22,851 bases of DNA from an uncultured Eubacterium sp. GTDB taxonomy: Bacteria > Bacillota > Clostridia > Lachnospirales > Lachnospiraceae. Made by a program: the position numbers and the translations under genes. The notes below the pieces were generated by a model. It was not told where the DNA came from, made no database searches, and saw nothing but the letters and a program-made list of their open reading frames with translations. Below are positions 7,724-15,778 of this stretch, piece by piece. Within the stretch, counting starts at the first letter, position 1. The number at the start of each line of letters is the position of its first letter. The stretch covers positions 1 through 22,851 of the forward strand of contig CAUCXT010000040.1 in the NCBI GenBank assembly GCA_958446835.1, in the 5' to 3' direction.

Positions 7724-8932
7724 ATGGAGAAAAAACAGAGTGGGACTAATTTGCAGAAGAAAAACAGAACTACTGTGATAATGGGTATCGTGGCGGCAGG
7801 TTTGCTTATTGTGTTGGTTGTTGTAGCAGGAAGCGATGATTATGAGTATGTGAGTGAGCTTGTGCGTCCCGACAGTGGGGAGATAATGTATGAGCTTGAA
7901 GTCATACAGGGTGAGAGTATAGATGAGATTCAGGTGTATGTGGGTGAGAGGGTATTGACGGATGAAGAACTTGAGCTGGTATTTGCACAAGCGGAAAAGC
8001 TGCTTGAGGAACGCTTCCTTGGAGAAAATGAAGGAATGGATATGATAGAAAATCCGGTAAACCTCATAAATACATTGCCGGAGTATGACATGCAGGTGAG
8101 GTGGTACATTGAGGACAGGGAAGTGATTGATTACTGGGGGAATATCTATCAGGGAAATGATGAGAAGGCCACAAGGGTAATAGCAACGCTGGTGTACGAA
8201 AAAGAAGCCGGAGAAGGTGTAGAAAAAAGCAGGGAGTACATATATGAACCGAAGGTAAGACCGTACAGTGAAAAACAGCTTCATAATATGGAAATTATGG
8301 AGATATTCGATACCGCAGATGAGAACAGTGCCAACAGGGACAGTGTAATCCTGCCGCAAAGTCATAACGGAAAAAGGCTGCAATATCGCATAAAAAAGGA
8401 AAATGCGGTGTTCAGGTTCATTCTTATAATACCATTGATTATAGCGGTAGTAATTATTGAGAAACGCTCTATGAAGGCAAACAGAAAGAAAAAATTGCAG
8501 GAGGAGCTTACAAGGGAATACCCGGAAATTATATCCAAGCTTTCGCTTTTAACAGGTGCGGGCATGACACCCTACAATGCATTGAAACGCATTGCGGCTG
8601 ATGGAAATGGAGAGGCCTACAGAAGGTTGGCAGCTGTTGCGGGAAATATACAGTCCGGGGCTTCGGAAAGGACACAGTATGCTTTATTCGGACAGATATT
8701 CGGGCTGGGGGTTTACAGCAGACTGGGTTCAATGTTAGAGCAGAACGCTGTGAAAGGAAATGAAAGGCTGAGGATAATGCTGAGGGAAGAGTGTGAGCAG
8801 GCTCTTGAGGAGAGAAAGGCACGCGCAAGAAAAGCGGGTGAGCAGGCGGGAACAAAAATGCTGTTTCCAATGATGCTTATGCTGTTGATTGTGATGGTGG
8901 TAATAATGGTGCCGGCTTTTATGAGTATGTGA
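7724..8932 (+). CDS. tadC: TadC-like platform protein with N-terminal outside domain
   Basis: This 402-aa protein combines two parts. The C-terminal half is a T2SSF domain as in TadC: a membrane segment at about 227-246, then YPEIISKLSLLTGAGMTPYN, followed by SGASERTQYALFGQIFGLGV, and a terminal membrane helix (about 377-402). The N-terminal half is unusual for TadC: one membrane helix (18-35) and roughly 185 acidic residues (DDYEYVSELVRPDSGEIMYE and on, with WYIEDREVIDYWGNIYQG), which should lie outside the cell. A similar layout is common, as far as I recall, in Lachnospiraceae Tad loci, so this is probably a lineage form and not a recent fusion. The start follows the tadB stop by 4 bases, within a gene set that is clearly coupled. 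Confidence 0.85.
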   Translation: MEKKQSGTNLQKKNRTTVIMGIVAAGLLIVLVVVAGSDDYEYVSELVRPDSGEIMYELEVIQGESIDEIQVYVGERVLTDEELELVFAQAEKLLEERFLGENEGMDMIENPVNLINTLPEYDMQVRWYIEDREVIDYWGNIYQGNDEKATRVIATLVYEKEAGEGVEKSREYIYEPKVRPYSEKQLHNMEIMEIFDTADENSANRDSVILPQSHNGKRLQYRIKKENAVFRFILIIPLIIAVVIIEKRSMKANRKKKLQEELTREYPEIISKLSLLTGAGMTPYNALKRIAADGNGEAYRRLAAVAGNIQSGASERTQYALFGQIFGLGVYSRLGSMLEQNAVKGNERLRIMLREECEQALEERKARARKAGEQAGTKMLFPMMLMLLIVMVVIMVPAFMSM

Positions 8933-8962
8933 ATTAGGAAATTGCGAAAGGAGGTGAGGAGG

Positions 8963-9157
8963 ATGAATAGGGTAATCGGAAGAATGTCCGGAATTATGAA
9001 AAGAGCCTTGTGCAAGAAGGAGCAGGGAATGGGAGTTATTGAGATAATTTTGATTATAGTGGTGCTTATAAGTCTTGTATTAATCTTTAAGTCCCAGCTT
9101 ACAGCTCTTGTAGGTACAATTTTCGGGAAAATTACGCAGAGCGCACTTAGTGTGTAG
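8963..9157 (+). CDS. flp: Flp1-type type IVb pilin
   Basis: This small prepilin (64 aa) should be the main pilus subunit. A basic leader of about 24 residues (MNRVIGRMSGIMKRALCKKE) precedes QG, then MGVIEIILIIVVLISLVLIF. Cleavage by the prepilin peptidase is expected after the Gly, leaving Met at +1 and the conserved Glu at +5, followed by the hydrophobic spine. The Tyr after Glu seen in proteobacterial Flp is replaced by Ile, as in the Flp1-like group of Gram-positives. The mature protein would be only about 38 residues. AAGGAGGTGA (8948-8957) is a perfect ribosome site 5 bases before the ATG, fitting high expression; the TTG at 8942 precedes that site and is rejected. It sits in the pilus operon, downstream of the platform genes. 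Confidence 0.9.
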   Translation: MNRVIGRMSGIMKRALCKKEQGMGVIEIILIIVVLISLVLIFKSQLTALVGTIFGKITQSALSV

Positions 9158-9178
9158 GAAATGAGAGAGGTGAAGGTT

Positions 9179-11305
9179 ATGAGAGTTGATAAGGGGTTTC
9201 GTGGGAGTGTAACAGTATTTGCGGCAATGTCATTCATGTTGATCGTATCGGTGATATTGGTTCTCATTGATGGGGCAAGGATTCAGGGAGCAAGGGCAAT
9301 GGTAGGAATGGCGGCACAGATGGCACTTGACAGTATGTTTTCAGGATATGAAAAGGAATTGCTCGATAGATATGGAGTGCTGTTATTTGACGGTGCCAAT
9401 GAGGGGGATGAACTTGATGAGCAGTATATAGCGGACGCGGTTAAGAATAAGCTTGAGAGGGAGCTTGACATGGATTCCGGACTTATATTTGCAAAGGGAG
9501 TGGATTTCTATGGGATTGAAATTGATGAGGTATGTGTGGACAGGGTAATAAGAGCCTCCGATGCATTTGGTCTTATCTGGAGAAAATCGGTCAATGACTA
9601 TGCAAAATTGGAATATACAGCGCAGTTTTTAGAGAGTGTGCTGGAGCTTGACAGTCTGAACAAGGAGAACGAGACAGTCAGGACGGCAGAAGACCGGATT
9701 GATGACTGTATGGAGCAGATTTCAGAGTTTTACAGAAAGTACCTTAAGCTTATTGAGCGTATTGACGGCATAGAGACGGGCAGTAACGGTGTGAATTTTG
9801 ATAATCTGAAAATCAGGAGTTCGTATGTAAAAAGGATAGGTCCGGGGGGAAGTGCTGAAGCGGATGCGGATGAACTGAGTATAAGTGACAACCGCGTGTA
9901 CGAAAAAGTAAGTGAAAATATATTTGACGTCAATGCATTTATGGAGATATTTCTTGGTAAGTTTTCGGATGCGATAGAAGGTGACAATATGAATATAAAG
10001 GAACTTAAGGAATTAGGAAATATTGCAAGATGTTTCTTTGGAAATATGAAACAGGAGATAAAGGAGGCGATGAAGCTCATTGAAGATATAAGGGGAGAGG
10101 AGAGCATTATATCAGAGAAGATAGTTGTGCTGGCAGATTATCTGGGTTCCATAACACAGATAAGTGATGAGAGCTTCCAAGGGCTTAAGGAGAGCATGGA
10201 TTCGGTTAAGGAGGAGCAGGAAAAGATATTGGAACGTCTGGGTGACGTTGAGAAAATGTATGAGGTATTGGAAAATAATTATGATGTGATGGAAAAGGTG
10301 TGTGATTCATGTCCAAGTATGTTTGACATACACGATGATGGAATAAATATTGCAAGCTCCGTACCAATCTATATGAGTTATTCTAAGGTGTGTGGGATTT
10401 TAGTGGACTATAGGACGGATTCGCTATGGCTTGATTACACGGATGTTGCATGCAGGGACGAGGATGGGTCGATTCTGGGCTGTCTCTATGATTATTCCGT
10501 CAATGGGCTGCTGTCATTGGTACTGCCGTCCGGGACGGAGATTTCGCATAAATCAATTGGAAACCTACAGCTTGCGGATTTATATGGGATAAGAGGTGAC
10601 AGGCAGGAATACATAGATGATACAGCGGCGGATATTATGAATGAGATATTGTTCAATCTGTTCATATATGACTGTTATGACAATTACGCGGACAATGATG
10701 GGCAGGGCTTATTGGACTACGAGCTGGAATACATACTATTTGGGAAAAGTTCGGACAAGGACAATCTGAAGGCGGCTGTTATGACGATTGCGGGAATCAG
10801 ACTGGGCTGTAACATGACGTATATCCTGACTGATGTGCAGAAAAAACAGGAGGCATATAATATAGCACTGGCGGCACTTGGATTTACAGGGATAGCGGCA
10901 CTGGTGAAGGGCTTGCAGTATATCATACTTGGTGCATGGGCAATAGGGGAGACAATAGTGGATATGAGAATGCTTTTAGCAGGAAAGACGATTCCACTTA
11001 TAAAGAAAAAGGACGATTGGAGACTGTCACTTGACAATCTGCTGAGAGGAAAACTTGATATTTCAGAAGACCGGGATGGTGAGGATGGTCTGGGCTATGC
11101 ACAGTATCTTGTGGCAGCCATGATTTTATGTAATGCACAGGACAAGGCATTTCGCTCAATGGCAGTTTCTGAAATGCACATGATTTCTCAGGGTGTATCC
11201 AATTTCAGGCTGAAAAACTATGTATATGGATTGGATATAACTATATCATATCGCGTGGGAAATTCGAAGAGCCAATATATGTATAAGTGCAGCTACACAT
11301 ATTAG
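9179..11305 (+). CDS. Large TadG-like surface pilus protein (DUF5702-like)
   Basis: The N-terminus resembles TadE/TadG pseudopilins: a short basic leader, GSVTVFAAMSFMLIVSVILV as the single strong membrane helix (about 8-32), then DGARIQGARAMVGMAAQMAL. The remaining 670 residues should be outside the cell. They include GYEKELLDRYGVLLFDG early on, long acidic coiled-coil-like stretches (about 150-370), and a mildly hydrophobic segment near 560-600 (ALAALGFTGIAALVKGLQYI). I believe it matches the DUF5702 proteins of Lachnospiraceae Tad loci, but this was not searched. ATG 9179 is preferred over 9161 because AGAGGTGA ends 5 bases before it. It follows the pilin by 21 bases. A minor tip or scaffold pseudopilin is the likely role; no enzymatic motif was seen. 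Confidence 0.75.
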   Translation: MRVDKGFRGSVTVFAAMSFMLIVSVILVLIDGARIQGARAMVGMAAQMALDSMFSGYEKELLDRYGVLLFDGANEGDELDEQYIADAVKNKLERELDMDSGLIFAKGVDFYGIEIDEVCVDRVIRASDAFGLIWRKSVNDYAKLEYTAQFLESVLELDSLNKENETVRTAEDRIDDCMEQISEFYRKYLKLIERIDGIETGSNGVNFDNLKIRSSYVKRIGPGGSAEADADELSISDNRVYEKVSENIFDVNAFMEIFLGKFSDAIEGDNMNIKELKELGNIARCFFGNMKQEIKEAMKLIEDIRGEESIISEKIVVLADYLGSITQISDESFQGLKESMDSVKEEQEKILERLGDVEKMYEVLENNYDVMEKVCDSCPSMFDIHDDGINIASSVPIYMSYSKVCGILVDYRTDSLWLDYTDVACRDEDGSILGCLYDYSVNGLLSLVLPSGTEISHKSIGNLQLADLYGIRGDRQEYIDDTAADIMNEILFNLFIYDCYDNYADNDGQGLLDYELEYILFGKSSDKDNLKAAVMTIAGIRLGCNMTYILTDVQKKQEAYNIALAALGFTGIAALVKGLQYIILGAWAIGETIVDMRMLLAGKTIPLIKKKDDWRLSLDNLLRGKLDISEDRDGEDGLGYAQYLVAAMILCNAQDKAFRSMAVSEMHMISQGVSNFRLKNYVYGLDITISYRVGNSKSQYMYKCSYTY

Positions 11306-11320
11306 CCGGATACAATAGTA

Positions 11321-12331
11321 ATGGAAAATGGAGGTGATGTAAGATGCCCTTTTCATGTGAAAGTATTCAATATAACCAATAATATAATAAACGATACAAA
11401 CACACTAAAAAAAGAGAATCTTGAGGCTGAAAATGGTATCCCCCCTTATGACCGTATCAGTCATTCACAGGGAAGGGCTTCTTATGTCACCTGTAGGGCA
11501 AGCATTACGGTAGAGGCTGCCCTTATAATGCCGCTTTTTATTCTGGCAGTTGTTTCGCTTATGCAGATAATGATGTTTATAAATATTCAGGTGAAAGTTC
11601 AATCGGCGTTGTATCATCAGTCAATGAAGGTGGCTGGATATTCATTTCTTGCGGATTCTATTGAGGAATGCCTTCCTGATGAGCTTGCCGCAGATGATTA
11701 CAAGACTGCTGTAAATATAGTGGAGAACGGAATAACGGAGGTTCTTGTAAAGTATATGGTAATGGAGGAGCTGGGGGAAGAATTTTTCCGGACACCATGG
11801 ATAGATGGAGGAAAAAATGGTATAGAAGTGATTTTTTCGCTCAATCCGGCAGACAGGGATATAGATGTGGCACTGCGCTATGAATTGAAGCTGATGTACA
11901 ACATTTTTGGAATCAATAATATTCCGGTTATAGCGAGAGCCGTAATAAGCAGGTGGAGCGGAGTGACAAGGATAGAACAGAGTGAAGAGGAGGTGAATGA
12001 AAATACCAACTGTGTTTATATAACAAAAAATGGAACGGTCTATCATATATATAAGGATTGTACATATCTGTCCGTAAAGCTTACAAGAGTAAAATATGAG
12101 GAGATAGGTGATAAGAGAAATTCATCGGGTGGTAAGTATTATCCATGCTCTGTGTGCTGCAAAAATAAAACCGTTATGGAATATATTTATATATCAAAGT
12201 ATGGGGAGTGCTATCACTCAGATAATAAATGCAAAACAATTTACCACAATATCACAGAGGTATCACCGGATGAGGTAAAGGATAGAACGCTGTGTTCTAA
12301 ATGCAGGGATAGGAAAAAGGGGGAGGATTAA
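11321..12331 (+). CDS. TadE-like pseudopilin with two Cys-rich repeats
   Basis: The 336-aa product has a polar N-terminus of about 58 residues, then RASITVEAALIMPLFILAVV (59-78), the hallmark TadE segment with Glu65 in the +5-like position, followed by VVSLMQIMMFINIQVKVQSA. A beta-rich middle domain follows, then a C-terminal region with two related units: VYITKNGTVYHIYKDC ending in YYPCSVCC, and IYISKYGECYHSDNKC ending in LCSKC. Each unit has a YH-x(3-4)-C motif followed by CxxC, suggesting metal binding or disulfides, presumably outside the cell. The start is doubtful: ATG 11321 has no clear ribosome site, while GGAGGTGAT (11330-11338) serves an out-of-frame ATG at 11344 (see findings). The stop is 4 bases before the peptidase gene. 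Confidence 0.75.
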   Translation: MENGGDVRCPFHVKVFNITNNIINDTNTLKKENLEAENGIPPYDRISHSQGRASYVTCRASITVEAALIMPLFILAVVSLMQIMMFINIQVKVQSALYHQSMKVAGYSFLADSIEECLPDELAADDYKTAVNIVENGITEVLVKYMVMEELGEEFFRTPWIDGGKNGIEVIFSLNPADRDIDVALRYELKLMYNIFGINNIPVIARAVISRWSGVTRIEQSEEEVNENTNCVYITKNGTVYHIYKDCTYLSVKLTRVKYEEIGDKRNSSGGKYYPCSVCCKNKTVMEYIYISKYGECYHSDNKCKTIYHNITEVSPDEVKDRTLCSKCRDRKKGED

Positions 12332-12335
12332 CAGA

Positions 12336-12758
12336 TTGGTTACATATTTAATTGTGATGCTCATGCTTATATACGAAAGTGTAATAGATATCAGATATAA
12401 AAAGATTGATGTGAGGGCGGCAATTGCGGCATGTGCTGTGAGCATACCTGTCGGCTGCATTTTTTACGGACACCCGGTTATCAATATTTTGTATGGAATT
12501 ATATTGGGAATTTTTTTAGCTCTGCTTGCATGGGTATCAGAGCAGCGGATTGGTTATGGTGATGCGGTGGTATTTATGGTGCTTGGAATGTGTCTTGAAC
12601 CTGTGAGAGTGCTTGGTATTTTATGGATTTCAATGTTTATGGCAGGAGTGTACGGCACGGTAAAGATTATTGCATTTAATAAAAGCAGAAGCCTTGCATT
12701 GCCGTATGTTCCGTTTGTGACGATTGTGTATGTGGGAATGTTGATATCCGGAATATAG
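12336..12758 (+). CDS. tadV: Prepilin peptidase (A24 family, TadV/CpaA type)
   Basis: This small membrane aspartic protease (140 aa) lacks the N-terminal methylase domain of PilD, as usual for TadV/CpaA. Both catalytic aspartates are present: Asp18 in YESVIDIRYKKI and Asp76 in the GxGD motif RIGYGDAVVF. At least four hydrophobic helices are visible. It should cleave the Flp pilin and the TadE/TadG-like proteins encoded on either side of it. TTG at 12336 is the likely start, with GGGGGAGGA (12319-12327) 8 bases upstream overlapping the end of the previous gene; the gap to that gene is 4 bases, so translation is probably coupled. Confidence 0.93.
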   Translation: MVTYLIVMLMLIYESVIDIRYKKIDVRAAIAACAVSIPVGCIFYGHPVINILYGIILGIFLALLAWVSEQRIGYGDAVVFMVLGMCLEPVRVLGILWISMFMAGVYGTVKIIAFNKSRSLALPYVPFVTIVYVGMLISGI

Positions 12759-12802
12759 ATAATTGCAAAACCATGTGTGTATGAAGGAGGAAATATTATA
12801 AC

Positions 12803-13237
12803 ATGAGAAAAATATGTAGACCTGGTGGTTACATTACGGTTGAGGCTTCATTTGTATTTCCGATAATACTTTTTATTATTTTCGGTTTATTGAAGTTTGG
12901 TTTTGGTATCTATAACAATGTGGTGGATAATAGTCTGAAGGTATATATGGGGCTTCGGGTGAGGGAAATAGAGAAGAATTATTTTAATCCCGTGGCGCAG
13001 GAGACTGATTTAAAAAGAATTGCAAATGAGGGGCTTATACAGATTGAAGATATTAGAAGTGAACTAAGCAAAAAGTATTTACAGGAAAAGGTAAGTGAGT
13101 ATAGAAACAGCATTGTGATAGGTGAGAATAATAAGATTCTTGATGTTGATAGTGACAGGAGACTGAAAAACAGCACGGTGGTGAGGTTTATACATCTGAC
13201 AAGAGTTCATGCGGGGAGGATAAAAAAGGATGATTGA
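12803..13237 (+). CDS. Second TadE-like pseudopilin
   Basis: The 144-aa protein has the short leader MRKICRPGG, then YITVEASFVFPIILFIIFGL, matching the ITVEA(A/S)...P core of TadE, one membrane helix (about 11-36), and a 105-residue charged outside domain (KYLQEKVSEYRNSIVIG) without cysteines. It is a likely minor pilin. AAGGAGG (12784-12790) lies 12 bases before the ATG, a long spacing; no better start is visible. The end overlaps the FHA gene by 8 bases, indicating coupling. Confidence 0.82.
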   Translation: MRKICRPGGYITVEASFVFPIILFIIFGLLKFGFGIYNNVVDNSLKVYMGLRVREIEKNYFNPVAQETDLKRIANEGLIQIEDIRSELSKKYLQEKVSEYRNSIVIGENNKILDVDSDRRLKNSTVVRFIHLTRVHAGRIKKDD

Positions 13238-14717
13238 ATATATCAGGGAGTTGAACAGGAATTATTTGAGTATAGTGCATGAGGATGAAAAAGAACCGGA
13301 CTATACAATGAAGATGGTTGAGAATAATTCGATATCAGGACTGCTATCACTTAGAAAGTCTGTGGTAAATAACAGGACGAGCTATCTGTATGATATTTCC
13401 GGCTGTATTCCACTGGAAGAAAAATATATAAAGAATGAGTTTACTGTGGAGGATATACTGCTGGCAGCGGATTCGATAAAGGAAATAATCTATACCATGG
13501 ATAAATATATGCTGGATATAAATGGGGTGATTTTTGACATAGCATATATATTTTGCGGTATAAATGATGATTCATGGAAGTATGTGTATAATTCAGAAAT
13601 GTCATCAGATGCAAGGGAGGGGATAAAAAGAATATTCGAGTATATGCTTGGGAGGCTTAACCATAAGGATGGCAATGCCGTTATTCTGGGCTATGGCCTT
13701 TATAAAAGGGTATGCAGGGATGAAATACCATTGCAGCGGGTGTTTGACAATCTGGAAGAATTCAGTATATACAATGTCAATACTGTAAATGGACGGGAAA
13801 ACCTGTTTGAGGATGCTGTGGTGGAAGATAATTCCTGTGGAACAAATAGAAATGGAAAAGCAAATACACAAAAAGCGAATACAGGAAGAGCAGAAAAAGA
13901 AAGCACAGAAAAGGAGATGGGATCTGGTTTCCGCTATGAGTTGAGCAGGAGAAAATACCCCTCAGTTGCACAGGAGTTCGTAAAGGAGGAGCAGGAGAAG
14001 AAGATTATTGATAAAAGGTACGTTATGACAGCGGCAGCAGTGAGTTTGATGATTGCCGTTGTGGTGGGCTTGATATGGGGAGTTGTGACAGGAATTATAG
14101 CAGCATTGGCATGTACTGTCATAGCTGTTGTTGTTATGCTGATTATATTAAAGGGGCCGTCATGGGAAAAAATAGTGACAAGTGAAATAAGGCTGCCTTA
14201 TGAGACTGAAAACCCGCAGATAAAGCTGTATGGAATTAAAAATAGTACGGAAGATATGAGGGGAAATATGATGGAGAACGTGGAGCAGCAGGATAAAAAG
14301 GGGTGTGAGACAGGCTATGAGCATAGATTTCATAGGGAAATTGAAACAGGGTGGAATAACGAAGCGGGAGACAATGAGTCTGGACAGGCAACCGTTGTAA
14401 TAGGAATGGGGACAATGAAGAGCCTGCGACGTATAGCCGGGGCAGCAGGACAGGATGAATATATTATTACGGAGGATTCTGTGAGTATAGGCAGTGGAGC
14501 TTCGGCGGATATTGTGATAAAGGACAGTGGGATAAGCAGGCTTCATGCACGCATAATAAGAGAAGGCGAAATGTATTTTATAAAGGATATGAACTCTACT
14601 AACGGAACATGGATAAATGACAGGAGAATCAGCGTGTATGAGCTCTGTCCTATTAAGAATGGGGATGTGATAAAGCTTGCTAAGAGCTGCTTCGAGCTGA
14701 TTGACACTGCTGTTTAA
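13230..14717 (+). CDS. Membrane FHA-domain protein (DUF6382-like N-terminus)
   Basis: This 495-aa protein has three parts. Residues 1-190 form a globular domain (LNRNYLSIVHEDEKEPDYTM, LFEDAVVEDNS at its end) that I associate with DUF6382. Then come a low-complexity Lys/Glu/Asn linker, two adjacent membrane helices (about 265-310), a second polar linker, and a C-terminal FHA domain (about 418-492) with VSIGSGASADIVI, SRLHARI and MNSTNGTWIND, the residues that bind phosphothreonine. Both ends should be cytoplasmic. FHA proteins in secretion and pilus systems read Ser/Thr kinase signals; no kinase gene is present in the window. It begins 8 bases inside the preceding TadE-like gene, so it belongs to the operon. 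Confidence 0.85.
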   Translation: MIEYIRELNRNYLSIVHEDEKEPDYTMKMVENNSISGLLSLRKSVVNNRTSYLYDISGCIPLEEKYIKNEFTVEDILLAADSIKEIIYTMDKYMLDINGVIFDIAYIFCGINDDSWKYVYNSEMSSDAREGIKRIFEYMLGRLNHKDGNAVILGYGLYKRVCRDEIPLQRVFDNLEEFSIYNVNTVNGRENLFEDAVVEDNSCGTNRNGKANTQKANTGRAEKESTEKEMGSGFRYELSRRKYPSVAQEFVKEEQEKKIIDKRYVMTAAAVSLMIAVVVGLIWGVVTGIIAALACTVIAVVVMLIILKGPSWEKIVTSEIRLPYETENPQIKLYGIKNSTEDMRGNMMENVEQQDKKGCETGYEHRFHREIETGWNNEAGDNESGQATVVIGMGTMKSLRRIAGAAGQDEYIITEDSVSIGSGASADIVIKDSGISRLHARIIREGEMYFIKDMNSTNGTWINDRRISVYELCPIKNGDVIKLAKSCFELIDTAV

Positions 14718-14752
14718 TAATGATAAGCTAGAGCTGTATGGAGGCTTGGTTT

Positions 14753-15778
14753 ATGATGTTTGACGTATGCAGCAGGGCATTGGAGACAGCAGGCTTTAGC
14801 AGGCTGGGAGAAGGAAATAATTCGGTTAATATATATTACTGCTACAGGCAGGAGCGCATGAATGTTGTATTCGTGTGGGATGAGTCGGCTATACCGGGAA
14901 TGTCCCCTGCAATTATTGATGATAATAATAAAAAGATAGTGGCTTTTTTTAGCAGCAAGGGAGTATTTAACTGCATGCTGCTAAATATTATATGTACGCG
15001 AAACACAGCTATGTCGAAAAGGAATACAGAGGCGGGCTTTCCTGTATGGTTTATGGATGAGACAACGGGCAGGCTTATTATATATGAGGATGAACCGGAG
15101 GACTTTTCGGGACTAAGGGAGCAGCTTGAGAATTTTGATGTATCGCAGTATGCTAAGAGCATATCAGGAAAGAGTAAAAGAAATAAGAAATTCATTCCGG
15201 CTTATGTGAACTGGCTTTTGATTTCGATAAATATAATCATATATGTTATAATGGAGATTGCAGGGGACACGCAGAATACACAGTACATGTTAGCTCATGG
15301 GGCATTGAATGTGAAGCTGATACTGGATGATGGAGAATACTATAGATTGTTTACATCCATGTTTATGCATGCAGGCTTTTCACATATTTTTAATAATATG
15401 CTTGTATTGTTTTTTATCGGTGACAATCTTGAGAGAGCGGTGGGACATATCAGGTATTTTATAATGTATATTGCAGGAGGTCTGCTTGCAAATATTGCAG
15501 CGCTGATTTACTATAATATTGCAGATGTGAATGTCTGCTGCGTAGGAGCCTCAGGTGCGATATTCAGCGTTGTAGGAGCACTGTTTTATATTGTACTTGT
15601 CAACAAAGGACATCTTGAGGATTTATCAGCCTCAAAATTGGGATTATTCATTGTTATGAGTATATATCTTGGGCTTCAAAGTGCAACGACCAGCAACAGT
15701 GCTCATATCGGTGGACTTGTTGCCGGATTTATACTGGCGGCATTAATATACAGAAAACGGAAAGGAAACAGTCTATGA
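14753..15778 (+). CDS. Rhomboid family intramembrane serine protease with N-terminal extension
   Basis: Residues 1-155 form a soluble N-terminal domain of unknown type (YYCYRQERMNVVFVWDESA, PVWFMDETTGRLIIYEDEPE). A six-helix rhomboid domain follows: EYYRLFTSMFMHAGFSHIFN with the oxyanion-side His/Asn, GASGAIFSVVGA with catalytic Ser267, and SAHIGGLVAGF with catalytic His318. Both members of the Ser-His dyad are intact, so it should be active, cleaving membrane helices at or within the membrane. ATG 14753 is chosen because GGAGG (14740-14744) is 8 bases upstream; ATG 14738 has no ribosome site. It begins 35 bases after the FHA gene and overlaps the next gene by 4 bases (ATGA). Pilus or pseudopilin substrates are a possibility suggested only by location. 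Confidence 0.88.
   Translation: MMFDVCSRALETAGFSRLGEGNNSVNIYYCYRQERMNVVFVWDESAIPGMSPAIIDDNNKKIVAFFSSKGVFNCMLLNIICTRNTAMSKRNTEAGFPVWFMDETTGRLIIYEDEPEDFSGLREQLENFDVSQYAKSISGKSKRNKKFIPAYVNWLLISINIIIYVIMEIAGDTQNTQYMLAHGALNVKLILDDGEYYRLFTSMFMHAGFSHIFNNMLVLFFIGDNLERAVGHIRYFIMYIAGGLLANIAALIYYNIADVNVCCVGASGAIFSVVGALFYIVLVNKGHLEDLSASKLGLFIVMSIYLGLQSATTSNSAHIGGLVAGFILAALIYRKRKGNSL

Noticed and set aside
7694..8383. 229-codon open frame on the minus strand
   Set aside because: It is wholly antisense to tadC, has no ribosome site that stands out, and its composition (His/Ile/Leu/Tyr-rich) is that of a shadow frame.
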